The translations under genes and the position numbers were made by a program. Positions 22,701 to 35,145 of a stretch of DNA of 64,000 bases are shown here, in pieces (position 1 is the stretch's first letter; each line of letters opens with the position of its first letter). The notes beneath the pieces are model-generated. The model was not told where the DNA came from. It saw only the letters and a list, made by a program, of their open reading frames with translations, and ran no database searches. The stretch lies in NCBI GenBank assembly GCA_946807835.1, contig OX327691.1, positions 3,918,188 through 3,982,187 on the forward strand, written 5' to 3'. This DNA comes from Ailanthus altissimus (Eukaryota; Streptophyta; Magnoliopsida; Sapindales; Simaroubaceae).

Positions 22701-25397
22701 CAACAATTTATAAAATTCCTAGATCAAGAGGTTATCCAGCAGAAATTTCACAATTCATCATAATTTATCAAATTATCTTATAGATCATCATCAATTCTCA
22801 TATGATCTTACGAAATACACAACAAATCCTCAATTATACATATTTTCAGAAATTAAAACTTAAAGGAATTAACTTAATTAATACCAATAAATTGAGAAAT
22901 ACGTATGATATACCTCTTGAAATTCAAAATTCCAATTTCTTCTTCTTTTTCTTCTTCTTCTCCTCTTTCTCTCTCCTCTATTTCTCTCTTCTCTCTCTTA
23001 AAATGGGTAGCTCGACCAAAATGAGAGAATTAGGGTTTTTAAAAGTGTATTTTTATACTAAGTGGCTAATTTTTAGTATTTACAAATTTACCCCTAAAAC
23101 TTTCAAGGTATTACAATTTGGTCCCTAAAATAAATCTAAAGTCTTGCAATTAAACCCAATGCTAATTGTATGACTTTAACCTATACAAACACTACTAATA
23201 ACAATATATAAATCAAGTATTGCTTACATACAAATAAAATACGTATATTTATACATATAAAAATATTTATTCTTACCGTTGTGGAAACTGGTTACTACAT
23301 GCACATTCTTTCAAAACATATAATAGGAATACCATCACTCAACTACTACTTAGTAGGACTTACATATCATATATCACATAATGAGTCAAATATCACTCGT
23401 AGGTGACATACCATATAAGAGGAATAGTACAAGTGAGGCTTTTAAATTACACATATATAATGGTCATGCCCGAAGGTAAAAGTCAAACCCTCACTTTGAT
23501 CATCGGTGAGTCCTCTCACATGCACCAATACGTCACCACACGAATGTGATGACTCACTCTTCCTTTAGGTACCAATAGGATCCTCCCTACATACGGAATA
23601 CATAACATATACCAATCCCAAAGGAAATGCCACACATAAAGGCTCCACAAATCACATAAAATGCCTACTAAATAAATAGTGAGTTCAAGCATCCTTAAAA
23701 TACAAAATGTATCTCATAGACATTTTTTATTTCAAAAGCTTTCTTTATTAAATACATTTCATTTTAAAAGCTCACTTTCTTAAACACATGTATGTCTATG
23801 CTTAATGTCATTGCTCATATTCATAAACATATTTCTTTCACATTTCATATCAAATATACTTTGGCATAACATAAATATATTTCTAAGCACATTTACAAAA
23901 TCATACATAGACAATTACTATGTTTATTGTGATTTCAATAAAAGTCTAGTATACTTACCTTTTAGCACTTTCGGGTACAAGACTTAATTCTCCTTAACCT
24001 ATCAATAGAGATTAATCATTTCATAAGCCTCAAAGTTTACACAAAACACTTTAAATAACTTACAAAATTATACATATTGCACTTATCACATCGAATTGGT
24101 CTAATTACTTGGTTTCTCAAAACCTGTCATTCTGACCACTTACATTTAATAAACTTTTCTTATACATCAAATGATGTCCAATTACTCCAAAATCAGAATA
24201 TATCTTTCTTATATAAGAATATTATATCATAATTCCTACACATTCCATTTCATAAACACCATCAAATCCAAACTATTATTCTGGTGGGATCAAAATATTT
24301 ACTGAATAGTATTCACTCTCTTACTTTTATAAAATCAGATACTAACTAAAAAATTACAAAACTACCACAAAATTACTCTTGATACATATTTAAATCCATG
24401 ATAAATATTTCACTTCAAAATCCCTACCAAAAGTATTTTAAAACTATTTTATTCCATAGCTTTAAAAATCTGTTAATCAAATACTGTAATGAGCTGACAC
24501 TCTTTAAAAATTCATAATAATTTAATCACATTGATCTAAATTCTCAATTCTGAGTATATCATATTAGACCTATAAAATTATCATATTCCATAAATTTATA
24601 ATTTTTGAAGATCATTAAGCAGATAAAAAATTATTTGTCACTGTATCATACTGTTAACACAATAAATTTCTAGAATTTTAAGGTCATTTTGGTAAATCAC
24701 TAAAAATTCAATTTCTAGAATTTTTAATCGATTCAAAGTCTCAGATGATTCTAAACATGTCTAATTTCATATACTTAAAATTCAAAACTAGAATCAAATT
24801 ACAAAAATTTATAAAATTCCTGGATCAAGAGACTATCAAGTAAAAATTATACAATTCATCATGATTTATCAAACTATCTACATAGATCATCATCAATTCT
24901 CACAATATCTTATAAAATACACATCAAATCCTCAATTATACATATTTTCAGAAATTAAAACTTAAAGGAATTAACTTAATTAACACTAATAAATTAAGAA
25001 ATAGTTGTGATATACCTCTTAAAATTTAAAATTTCAATTTCTTCTTCTTCTTCTCTTTCTCTCCCCTCTATTTCTCTCTTCTCTCTCTCTAAAGGGATAG
25101 CTCGACCCAAAAATGAGTAAATTAGGGTTTCAAAAGTGTATTTTTATACTAAGAGGCTAATTTTTGGTATTTACAAATTTGCCTCCAAAACTTTCAAAGT
25201 ATTACAATTTGGTTCCTAAAATAAATCTAAAGTCTTGCAAATAAACTCAATACTAATAATATGTCCTTAATTTATACAAATACTACTAATAACAATACAT
25301 AAATCAAGTATTACCCACATACAAATAAAATATGTATATTTATATATATATATATATAAATACTTATTCTTACCGATTGTGGATACTGGTTACTACA
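19720..25397 (-). mobile_element. Outer solo LTR, gypsy-like, split by a sibling LTR
   Basis: It begins TGTCACACCTCAGACCC and ends GGTTACTACA, with target duplications ATGAT (19715-19719) and ATGGT (25398-25402), one mismatch. Without the insert (20456-23299) it is about 2.83 kb. Minus orientation is inferred because TATAAAAAT (minus, 25140-25148) precedes a GA-rich leader on that strand and the minus-strand end has the GGGTCTG..GTGACA form common in gypsy LTRs. No internal coding region remains, so it is a solo LTR. Confidence 0.75.
20456..23299 (-). mobile_element. Inner solo LTR of the same family, nested in the outer one
   Basis: It begins TGTCACGCCCCAGACCC and ends GGTTACTACA (2844 bp). 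It sits inside the outer LTR with target duplications TACAC (20451-20455) and TGCAC (23300-23304), one mismatch. The parts 19720-20455 and 20456-21190 are homologous, as are 21190-23299 and 23302-25397, which gives the A-A-B-B order expected of an LTR inserted into its sibling. Minus-strand TATAAAAAT lies at 23049-23057. Confidence 0.78.
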
Positions 25398-25424
25398 ATG
25401 GTCATTTATGACACCTATAAATCC

Positions 25425-26225
25425 CCTTATAATAATGTAACTAAAATTAGAATTAATTTTGGGATTATAATATTTAACATAATTGACATTGAAACTGAAA
25501 TTAGAATTATAATATTTAACATAATTGAAACTAGTTTTAGAGTTTAATAGAATTGAAATTACAATTGAAATTATAACATTTAACATATTTGAAATTGAAA
25601 TTATATCATTTAATGTAATTGTAATTGAAATTGAAATTATAATTATAACATCTAATGTAATTAAAATTGAATTTAAAATAGAAATTCGACTTATAATTAT
25701 TAACCTAATTGAACTTTAATTTAGAATTAGAATTATAACATTTAATAGAATTAAAATTAAAATTAAAATTGAATTTGGAATTATAATATTTAACATAATT
25801 AAAATTGAAATTAGAATTATTCATTTAATGTAATTAAAATTGGAATTAGAACATTTAATGTAATTGAAATTGAAATTGGATTTGAAATTATAATATTTAA
25901 AGTAATTAAAATCGAAATTATAATTAAAATTTTAACATTTAACGTAATTGAAATTGAAATTAGAATTGAAATTATAATATTTAACACAATTGAAATTAGA
26001 ATTGAAAATTTAACATTTAACGTAATTGAAATTGAAATTATAACATTTACTATAATTGAAATTAAAATTAAAATTAGATTTGAAATTATAATATTTAACG
26101 TAATTGAAATTGAAATTATAACTTTGATGAAATTATAACTTTGATGGAATTAAAAATTGAATTAATTAAATATTGAATGTAATTTAAATTGAATTTAAAA
26201 TTATAATATATTAACATAATTGAAA
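25425..26225 (-). repeat. Hexamer-phased AT array 2 (minus orientation)
   Basis: This is the same word structure as array 1 but reverse-complemented: GAAATT/AAAATT hexamers and anchors of the form ATAATATTTAACATAATT or ATAACATTTAATGTAATT. It begins just after CACCTATAAATCCCC and ends at AATAATCATGGTTAATAT. Confidence 0.8.
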
Positions 26226-26228
26226 TTA

Positions 26229-26575
26229 AAATTATAAATAATCATGGTTAATATAAAAGTATTTAAATAAAAAAAAATACATTCACAACTTTATGGATGT
26301 TGTTTCCCACTTAATGTAGAGTATGTTTCCACTTTTTGCATCTCTCACTTATAAATATGTAAGAGTATCCCCACTTATAAATAAATTGTGAGTTTATATC
26401 AGCTGCACAAAAAATATAACATGATACTATGAGGATAATATTTTATAGGTGTTCTAAATAACTATAATTAATATAAAATATTTAAATAAAAAAATAAATT
26501 TAAAACCTTAAGTATGTTGTATCCTACTTAACATAGAGCGTGTTTTCACTTTTCGTAAGTCTCACCCACAAATGT
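26229..26575 (-). repeat. Two direct copies of the array-family module
   Basis: TAATCATGGTTAATATAAAA at 26230 and TAACTATAATTAATATAAAA at 26455 start homologous stretches. Both contain a CCCACTTAATGTAGAG-like or CCTACTTAACATAGAG-like element followed by a TTTCCACTT/TTTTCACTT string. Spacing is about 225 bp. ATTTTATAGGTGTTCTAAAT at about 26440 is inverted with respect to ATTTATGACACCTATAAAT at 25404. Confidence 0.6.
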
Positions 26576-27545
26576 TATAATTCTAAATTAAATTTCGATT
26601 TCAATTACGTAAGATATTATAATTTCAATTATATTATATGTTATAATTTCAAATTCAATATTAATTTCAATTACGTTAAATATTTTAATTTTAATTTTTA
26701 ATTTCAACTACATTAAATGTTATAATTCTAAATTTAATTTCAACTATGTTCAATGTTATAAATTAAAATCCAATGTTCAATTGTAATTACGTTAAATGTT
26801 ATAATTTCAATTTCAATGACGTAAATATTATAATTTCAAATACAATTTCAATTTTAATTACGTTAAATATTATAAGTTCAATTCTAATTTTAATCTCATT
26901 TACATTAAATATTATATTCCAATTTTAATTTCAATTCCAGTTACGTTAAATGTTATAATTTAAATTTAAATTTTAATTTAAATTCAATTTCAATTTCGTT
27001 AAATGTTACAATTTTAATTCAATTTTAATTATGTTAAATTTATCATTCTAATATCAATCTTAATTACATTAAATATAATAATTCTAAATCCATTTGTAAT
27101 TTTAATTATGTTAAATGTTATATTTAAGTATAATGTCAATTTCAATTACGTTAAATGTTATGATTTCAATTCTAATTTTTATTTTAATTACATTAAATAT
27201 TATAATTGCTTATCTAATTTTAATTACAATTACCTTAAATGTTATAATTTCAATTCTAATTTAATTTTAATTGTAATTATATTAAATTCTATAATTTTAA
27301 TTTTAATTACATTAAATGTTATGATTCAATTTGAATTCTAATTTAATTTTAATTGTAATTATATTAAATTCTATAATTGTAATTTTAATTACATTAAAGG
27401 TTATGATTCAATTTGAATTCTAATTTAATTTTAATTGTAATTATATTAAATTCTATAATTTTAATTTTAATTACATTAAATGTTATGATTCAATTTGAAT
27501 TCTAATTTTAATTTTAGTTATATTAAATATTATAATTTAAAAATA
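26576..27545 (+). repeat. Hexamer-phased AT array 3 (plus orientation)
   Basis: AATTNN words and GTTAAATGTTAT-type anchors as in array 1. Near its end a higher-order unit of about 84-87 bp (AATTCTATAATTTTAATTTT to GTTATGATTCAATTTGAATT) is repeated three times at about 27285-27510, evidence of recent amplification inside an otherwise degenerate array. Confidence 0.82.
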
Positions 27546-27750
27546 AAAAATTAATTTATTATGTATTTTGAAAATTAGAACTTGGCAAAAATTAACACAG
27601 TCCAATAAATGCCTTAAAAATTATAAGCATATCCAAAATATAAAAACACTAAAAAAAAGGCTAAAATCAATTGAAATTAAATTTCAAATTAGAATTATAA
27701 CATTTAAGGTATTTAAAATTAAAATTAGATTTAAAATTATAACATTTAAC
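27546..27750. repeat. Tail module after array 3, then a short inverted array remnant
   Basis: 27546-27650 matches 19313-19420 (CAGTCCAATAAATGCCTTAA against GGTCCAATAAATACCTTAA). 27662-27750 is minus-orientation array sequence with ATAACATTTAA anchors, so plus and minus array pieces are placed back to back around the tail. Confidence 0.6.
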
Positions 27751-28052
27751 TTATGTTTCCACTACTTATTGTATGTTGTATCCCATTTAACATACAATAG
27801 TGTAAATAGCAAGAATGTGTAGTTTATTAAGAAGGAATATGTAGTATATTAAGTGAGAATATACATGATGTTATTTGTGATTAATTTACTTTTTTTTTTT
27901 TTTTAGCATATATAAAAATCATACGTATGTAGAACACTCATAAATTTGGAATCCCTTATATTAAATCACATATTTTCAATGAAAATAAATAAAACGCTAA
28001 AAAAGTAAAAGTGAGGATATGGACACTTTTCTAGGTAAAAATAGTAAATAGT

Positions 28053-28206
28053 GAGAACATGTAATATATTAAATGGGAACATGATATTTATTAAGTGGGA
28101 ACATGTAGTATATTAAGTGAAAATATTTAGTATGCTAAGTAGCAACATATAGTATATTAAGTGGGAATATTTAGTATATTAAGTGAGAACATTTAATATA
28201 TTAAAT
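28053..28206 (+). repeat. 22-bp minisatellite, seven contiguous units
   Basis: Seven units of exactly 22 bp run without indels from 28053 to 28206. The clearest is GGGAACATGTAGTATATTAA plus GT at 28097. Related single units occur at about 27805-27865 and, inverted, inside the modules at 26310-26340 and 26520-26550. Confidence 0.88.
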
Positions 28207-28361
28207 GTGTACTAACATTCGACTGTTTGACGAAACAGGAAAGGGAGGGTAATAACATCAGAGTCTCTGTGTGTTTAGATGTTTTTAACTATTTACATAG
28301 TTTTTCTATTTATCAGATTTGTCCTTCTTTCACTTTTTCATGAAAATTTCTCTGACCATTT

Positions 28362-28797
28362 TTTTGGGAGAAATTTTCATTTGATCACAGTCAAAAATTT
28401 TATATTTTGATGACCGAAGACATATTATTTTTTATTTTTTGTCCTTATTTATGTAATGTGCAAAAAAAAAAATTTAATTTCTTTAAATTAATTTAATCAA
28501 AAAATCTATTTTTATTTGAATTAATATAAATCAATTATTTAAATATTAAAATTATTTATTATATATTTTTTTAAAAATAAATTAAAAATTTAAATTCTTT
28601 AATATTTTATTTTTAAATTATTTAAATTTATATTAATTCCCATAAAATTAAATTTTTTGATTAAATTAATTAAAAGAAATTTAAAATATATATATTTTTG
28701 TAAATTACATAAATGAGGGCAAAAGAGAAAATTTTATGTCTTTGGTCGTTAAAATATAGAGATTTTGATTGTGGTCAAATAAAACTTTTTCCCTAAA
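28362..28797. mobile_element. Hairpin MITE (foldback) of about 435 bp
   Basis: The left arm (TTTTGGGAGAAATTTTCATT then GACCGAAGACAT) pairs with the reverse complement of the right arm (ending GGTCAAATAAAACTTTTTCC). The pairing continues through GTCCTTATTTATGTAAT/ATTACATAAATGAGGGC into the AT-rich centre, so nearly the whole element can fold on itself. No coding capacity. The target duplication is not clear. Confidence 0.72.
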
Positions 28798-30136
28798 TAG
28801 TTAACTTGAGAAATTTCCCTTTCTCCTAATGAAAATGATCAAGGCAACCCTTATAATTTGAATCTCGGGTAGCATCACAATACAATGGCATCTAAGGTTT
28901 TTTTTTTCTCTGGGTTTAAGATCAAAATTTAACTAAATTAATTTGGAAGCTAATTAGATTTAAATGTTTGAATCTAAATGATATATGTATTTATGAATAT
29001 ATGATATAAGTATTAAGTTATTTATTTTTAAAAAAATATAAATTTTAATATTTTTGCAATTGTATTCTCATAAATTTCGAAAGTTAAACGAATGATAAAG
29101 CATCTTAATAAAACACATAATAAAATAGTTCTCATCTTTTCACATTAATAAGAGAATATTAATATGAATTTATGTAATTTATAATGTTATATAAAGAAAA
29201 TATTATTTTTTGAATTTTTAACACAATTATTTATTAGATCAAAATTAGAATAAAATAAAAGAATAAAAAATTAATAACCAAATCAATGAATAGTACAAAG
29301 TGATTAAATTTTTTTTGAAGTTGACGAGTCTAAATTGAAATAGAAAGAGTTCACTAAAAAAATAAATATATAAAAGGTAAGGTTTTCTTAATTTAAATTT
29401 TTTATTTAAAATAATACTTTAAATTTTTATCATATTAATCTCATATAATTCAATAATATAGATTAAAAATTAAAAGTAACATCCTCACCAATAAAACACA
29501 CACACTCGCATACGCACACACACACACACGTCAATATTTTAATAAACGTGGATATTTTTAAAAGATAATTAATAAAATTATTCAATTTTTTCATTTAATA
29601 ATAAAAATTTATATTAAGTTAAAAATAGTTAAATATTTTCTTTAAGTTGAAAAATAAAGTATTAAAAATTTAAATTTATTAAGTTAAACTGTATTAATGT
29701 CAAATTAAATTTAACAAAAATTAGCTAACGAATTGGAATAAAATTATTTTTTAAAAAATTTATAAGATAAAATTAAAAATTAATCTAAACTTTATGAATA
29801 AAAATATCATTTTTTAAAAAATAAACAGGTCGAAGCGAAACAAGAGAAGGTGTATGTAAAAAATAAAATTAAAAAAAATAGAAAAACTGGTTAACATAAA
29901 TGGTGTTGGTGTTTCAGTCATTTCAAAAAATGTTAAGAATCTATTTGATATAAGTAGAGGAACTATTTCCTAACTTGAGAATTCATAAAAACTCAGGTTT
30001 AACGGGCTGGGTGGGTAGATTGTTCCTTTTCCTTCTAGCGCAGATGAGATATTCTTCGATGTCAGAAAAACAAAAGTAAATAAAAAGTCTTCCAATTTTC
30101 TTATTTAAATAAGGTTGTGCGTCCGGTGCATCTGGC
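28798..30136. other. AT-rich DNA without a recognised gene; short (CA)n tract
   Basis: Only low-complexity AT-rich sequence is seen, with a CA-dinucleotide-rich stretch at about 29500-29530. Confidence 0.5.
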
Positions 30137-30220
30137 TGTTTCAAACAGCCGGATAACACCTGCATACCATCTCTGTTGGCTGACGAATGACAGCCAATAG
30201 AGAGGGATTAACTCATTATT
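30137..30220 (+). repeat. Array-family tail module, copy upstream of array 4
   Basis: GGCTGTTTCAAACAGCC is a perfect short palindrome (arms GGCTGTTT/AAACAGCC around C). It is followed by GGCTGACGAATGACAGCCAA and GGGATTAACTCAT, which matches 19450-19490. The remainder to about 30585 is AT-rich and unassigned. Confidence 0.55.
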
Positions 30221-30587
30221 ATCGGCATCCAACCAGTAATATTTGCACAAAAAAAAACTCTTTTATTTTTTGTAAATTTAAATAATAGTTTTTTATTAAT
30301 AATTAATAAATTATTCTTTTTTATTTATTAGTTTAATTTTATTAAAATTTAAATTTGCAATTTAAATTTGATATTTGAAAAACTTCAAGTTAATCTTATT
30401 AAATTATTTATCCTTATAATAATAAATTGTATGTATGATAAATATATTGTAGAAATACATATGTATGTGAGAATTGTATGTATGAGTTTATATATATTAA
30501 TTTTAAACTGTATGATCATATATATAAATTTTAATTAAATTTAAATTTATTAAATAAATTGTATAGTTGAAAGAGTTGAAGTTAGTC

Positions 30588-32900
30588 TATGAATGTTATA
30601 ATTTTAATTTAAAATTTAATTTTAATAACGTTAAATGTTATAATTTTAATTTATAATTTAATTAAGTTAAAAGATTTCATTCCAATTCTAATTATTATTT
30701 CAATTATATTAAATGTTATAATTATAATTCAAATTTTAATTTTAATTATATTAAATAATATACTTATAATTTCAATATCAATTACGTTCAATGTTAAAAT
30801 TCGAAATTCGAAATTCAATTTTAATTATGTTAAATATTATAATTAAAGTAAAATTTCAATTACAATTACATTAAATGTTATAAATTCAATTTAAATTCTA
30901 ATTTAAATTCTAATTTAAATTACATTATAAATTATAATTAGTAATCTAATTATAATTATAATTTTAATAATATTAAATATTATAATTCTAAATTGTAGTT
31001 CAATTTCAATTAGAAGTATGTTAAATAATATAATTTTAATTCTTATTTCAATTTCAATTTAAAATACGATAAATATTATAATTTTAAATCTCATTTCAAT
31101 GTCATTCAATTTCGTTAAATGGTATAATTCGAAATCTAATTTTAATTTTATTATATTAAATATTATAATTTAAAATCAAATTTTAATTTTAAATTTGTTA
31201 AATATTATAATTTTAAACCTAATTTAAATTTTAGCTACGTTAAATGTTGTAATTTGAAATTGAATTTCAGTTTCAGTTTTAATTTCAAATTTAATTATGT
31301 TATATATTTCCAATTAGAAATCCAATTTCAATTTCATTTATGTTAAAATATTATAATTTCAAAAATAATTTTAATTATGTTAAATGTTATAATTATAATT
31401 ATAATTATAATTTTGATTATGTTAGATGTTATAATTCTAAATCCAAATTCGATTTTAATTATATAAAATGTTATAATTTCAATTCTAAATTTAAATTCGA
31501 TTTCATTTATGTTAGATGTTACAATTTTAATTTCAATTTTAATTACAATAACATTAAATGTTATAATTTCAATTATAATTTCGGTTTCAGTTACGTTAAA
31601 TATCATAATTCTAATTCCAATTTAAATTTTAATTACGTTAAATGTTATAATTCTAATTCTAATTTCAATCAATTACGTTAAATGTTATTATTATTCCAAA
31701 TCTAATTTTAATTTTAATTACGTTAAATGTCATAATTCAAATTCTAAATTCAAATTCAATTCCAATTATGTTAAATGTTATAATTTTAATTATATTTTCA
31801 ATTTTGATCACATTAAATGCTACAATTCTAATTTTAGTTTTAATTTCAATTATGTTAAATGTTATAATTCAGATTTCAATTTATGTTTTAATTGCGTTAA
31901 ATGTTATAATTCCAATTTTATTTTCGATTTAAATTATGTTAACTATTATAATTCTAATTCTAATTTCAATTTCAATTACGTTAAATGTTATAATTCTAAT
32001 TTTAATTATGTTAAATGTTATAATTCTAATTTCAATTTCAATTACGTAAAGTGTTTTAATTCCAATTCTAAATTTAAATTTAAATTCAATTTCAATTATG
32101 TTAAATGTTATAATTTCAATTTCAATTAATTAAAAGTTATAATTCTAATTCCAATTTTAAATATGTTAAATGTTATAGTTTCAATTCCAATTTCGATTTC
32201 AATTACGTAAAATATTATAATTTCAATTTCAATCACGTTAAATGTTATAATTTTATTTTTAATTAATTAAATGTTATAATTTCATTTTCATTTTCAATCA
32301 TGTTAAATGTTAAAATTCTAAATCCAATTTTAATTTCAATTACGTTAAATGTTATAATTTCAATTATGTTAAATTTTATAATTTGAAATTTACTTTCAAT
32401 TTTAATTATGTTAAATGTTATAATTCTAATTCTATTTTTAATTTAAATTACACTAAATGTTATAATTTCAACTATAATTTTAATTACATCAAATGTTATA
32501 ATTCCAATTTTAATTTAGATTTCAATTACGTTAAATGTTATTATTCTAATTTTAATTATAATTACATTAAATCTTACTCTTCTAATTCTAATTTTGAATT
32601 TTAATTACGTTAAATATTATAATTCTATTTCATATTTTAAATTCAATTTCAATTACGTTAAATGTTATGATTCTAATTTCAATTTTAATTACGTTCAATG
32701 TTATAATTTTAAATCTATTTTGAAATCCAATTATGTTAAATGTTATAATTCCAATTTCAATTACAAATCTAATTTCAATTACGTTAAATTTTATAATTTC
32801 ATTTCTAATTTTAATTTCAATTACTTTAAGCATTATAATTCTAAATTGAAATTCAATTACATTAAATTTTATAATTATAATTCCAACTACATTACATTTT
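30588..32900 (+). repeat. Hexamer-phased AT array 4, the longest (2.3 kb)
   Basis: AATTNN words plus GTTAAATGTTAT anchors. Phase is held well enough to open frames of 113 codons (31340-31681) and of more than 90 codons within 32594-32905. The opposite strand is also open over 31343-31606, showing that the frames are products of the repeat and not coding constraint. Confidence 0.85.
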
Positions 32901-33129
32901 ACCGTGTAAGTATTTGCATCTGTCCCAACTCTCATATAAGTATATCCCTATATTTTGTTATTAGAATAGGTGAAGGTAAATATATTACGCATTATTGTTG
33001 GGATTCCTTAAGTTTGGCATTGCAATTCCCGTGTTAAGATTTTATTTCTCTATTTTAACTCATTATGCATAAAGTTGTGGGTGTGTAATTGTAGGAGATC
33101 AACTGTGTACAAGTGTATGTATGTGGTAG

Positions 33130-35128
33130 TGTGATAATTACAAAATATGCATCTAATACATATTTTAACATAGCGGAATAATAAAATATACAATTAACAA
33201 ACCAATCATATATTAATTAAATTAATATATAAATAATAAAATTAAAAAATTACTAGTACATATAATATTTTACACGTATTATCTTGAAATCCACCTGAAA
33301 TTATATTCATTGTTAATTCTAATTATTAACTTGATAAGTTTGATAATTTAAAACAACAACTTCTAAACCCAACATAAAATTAATTCTTTAATCCCAAATA
33401 GCTGATTGAACCTTTTGCTCTTTCTTTCTCTCGGTAATAAAGAGAAGAAATAAAAACAACAATTGTTTCTCTTACTGTTATAGAGCCAAAACGGAAATGT
33501 GAAGAAATAACACTTTAACACTTCTTCAATTTTTTCTCTTTGTTTCCTTTCCTCAAATTCACACGCATATATCTCTTGTAATCAATAAAATAATATTAAC
33601 ACAATATAATAATAATATAAATACCATAAGTGGCAAAAATTAATAATATAAAAAAAAATAATATTATATATAATGCATGACAACTATCATGCATTATATA
33701 TATTATACTATTATAAATAAAATATTATAAAATAATATATAATATTAATAATATTTGATTATTTAATATTTAAATAATTAAAATATGAAATGATCATTTT
33801 ACCCCTCATAAATAGTTATCAAGTATACCCTTTAGTGAATCCTACTAAATTTCACACTTGAATAAATTCAACCGAAAGTTCACAATGCATCACGTGTCAC
33901 TTTACAATTAGTGAATAATAATTATTAACTAATTGTTGTATTTAACACTTAAATACATATATACATGCATTTTCGTAGTTACGTTGGATATTACTGGATT
34001 AACTAATTTAATCCAGTACTTTGCTCCAGTGCACAATGAGTACACTCCATATCGCGAGACTTCCTAGGTCCATGCCCGATTTGTCAAATGGAACTATTCT
34101 ATAAGTCTGTGAGCCATGCCCCACGCATACATCACGAATATTACTAATCAGCACGTTGAACCATACAAGTTGAGGTTACAATGCATACATATAATCATTT
34201 CATTATAATACCTTGGATATGCGGGGACATAGATCCACACCGTCAAATCCCCATATGCTCATCCATAAACTTATTTCCAGAATGGTATTTCAATTGAACA
34301 ATATGAACAAAACTCTTTACCATATTGTTTAACCCATGGAAACACCTTTATGAGTTTACTGCTTACGGCCATAAGACTTTCCTGAGATACTATCTTAGAG
34401 CATCTAGATATATCACTCCCTATGAGAGCTGATGAATCTCATATCTGCATGCACCGAACTCTATGAGCATCGGATCATACCCAGCGACACCCAGCGGTTA
34501 GACTATGAAAGGTCTCTAACATGCGTGGAACCAAAGCATTACTAACAAGCTCACCGTGGTGCTCAGGTCAGAGGACCACGTATACTACTCAACTCGAGAG
34601 GACCTTCCATTAACGGTAACATAGAATGTCTATTAGGGTCCTCATGAGTCTGTTCAGTACTCAGTCCTAACTGAATACCTGTATGCCTATACAATCTCTA
34701 AGATCCTGATCAGCTAGGAACAACCAACTGTACCATACAGATATAGACATACACTGATCTATATAAATTAATATAATCTACTAACAGACCTGTGTCAATA
34801 GAAATAAATCAGAAATTATGTATTTAAGAACATGCTTGTATAATGACACATCTTAGCAACCTATTGCAACTATATCATTATTGGCATATTCTGAGGTTTT
34901 TATCCCATTATAGACAATGCTTCAATTCTTGGAATATTTACTAACTCTTAACACCGATTAAAACTCTTTTTGACCGTATCCGAACTTCTTCAGATAAAAC
35001 AAAGTCTGTAGCGTAACAAGCATCAAACCATATGATTAAAAAGTAATTAACGATATAACAAAATATACTCTGTATAGATATCAAATATTCATACAAAACT
35101 AGGATAATACATAGGCACAACCTCAACA
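33130..35128 (-). mobile_element. 3' LTR of copia element 2
   Basis: It ends at 35128 with GCACAACCTCAACA, immediately followed (plus strand) by ATCTCCCACTTGCC, the complement of a polypurine tract. The core at about 34030-34330 matches the other copia LTRs (CATGCCCGATTTGTCA). The outer end, TGTGATAATTAC at 33130, is chosen by position and its TG start. Confidence 0.7.
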
Positions 35129-35145
35129 ATCTCCCACTTGCCTTA
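35129..35145 (-). other. Polypurine tract of copia element 2
   Basis: The minus strand reads AAGGCAAGTGGGAGAT directly before the LTR start TGTTGAGG, the plus-strand DNA primer site for reverse transcription. Confidence 0.65.

Noticed and set aside
19720..25397. Segmental duplication of host sequence
   Set aside because: TG/CA ends, near-matching 5-bp target duplications at both levels and a promoter-like TATA region fit nested LTRs better.
28053..28206. CRISPR-like regular repeats
   Set aside because: Units are contiguous without spacers in plant DNA; it is a minisatellite.
30137..30153. Short perfect palindrome GGCTGTTTCAAACAGCC as a terminator or operator
   Set aside because: It is plant DNA with no adjacent transcription unit; it is better read as part of the array-family flank.
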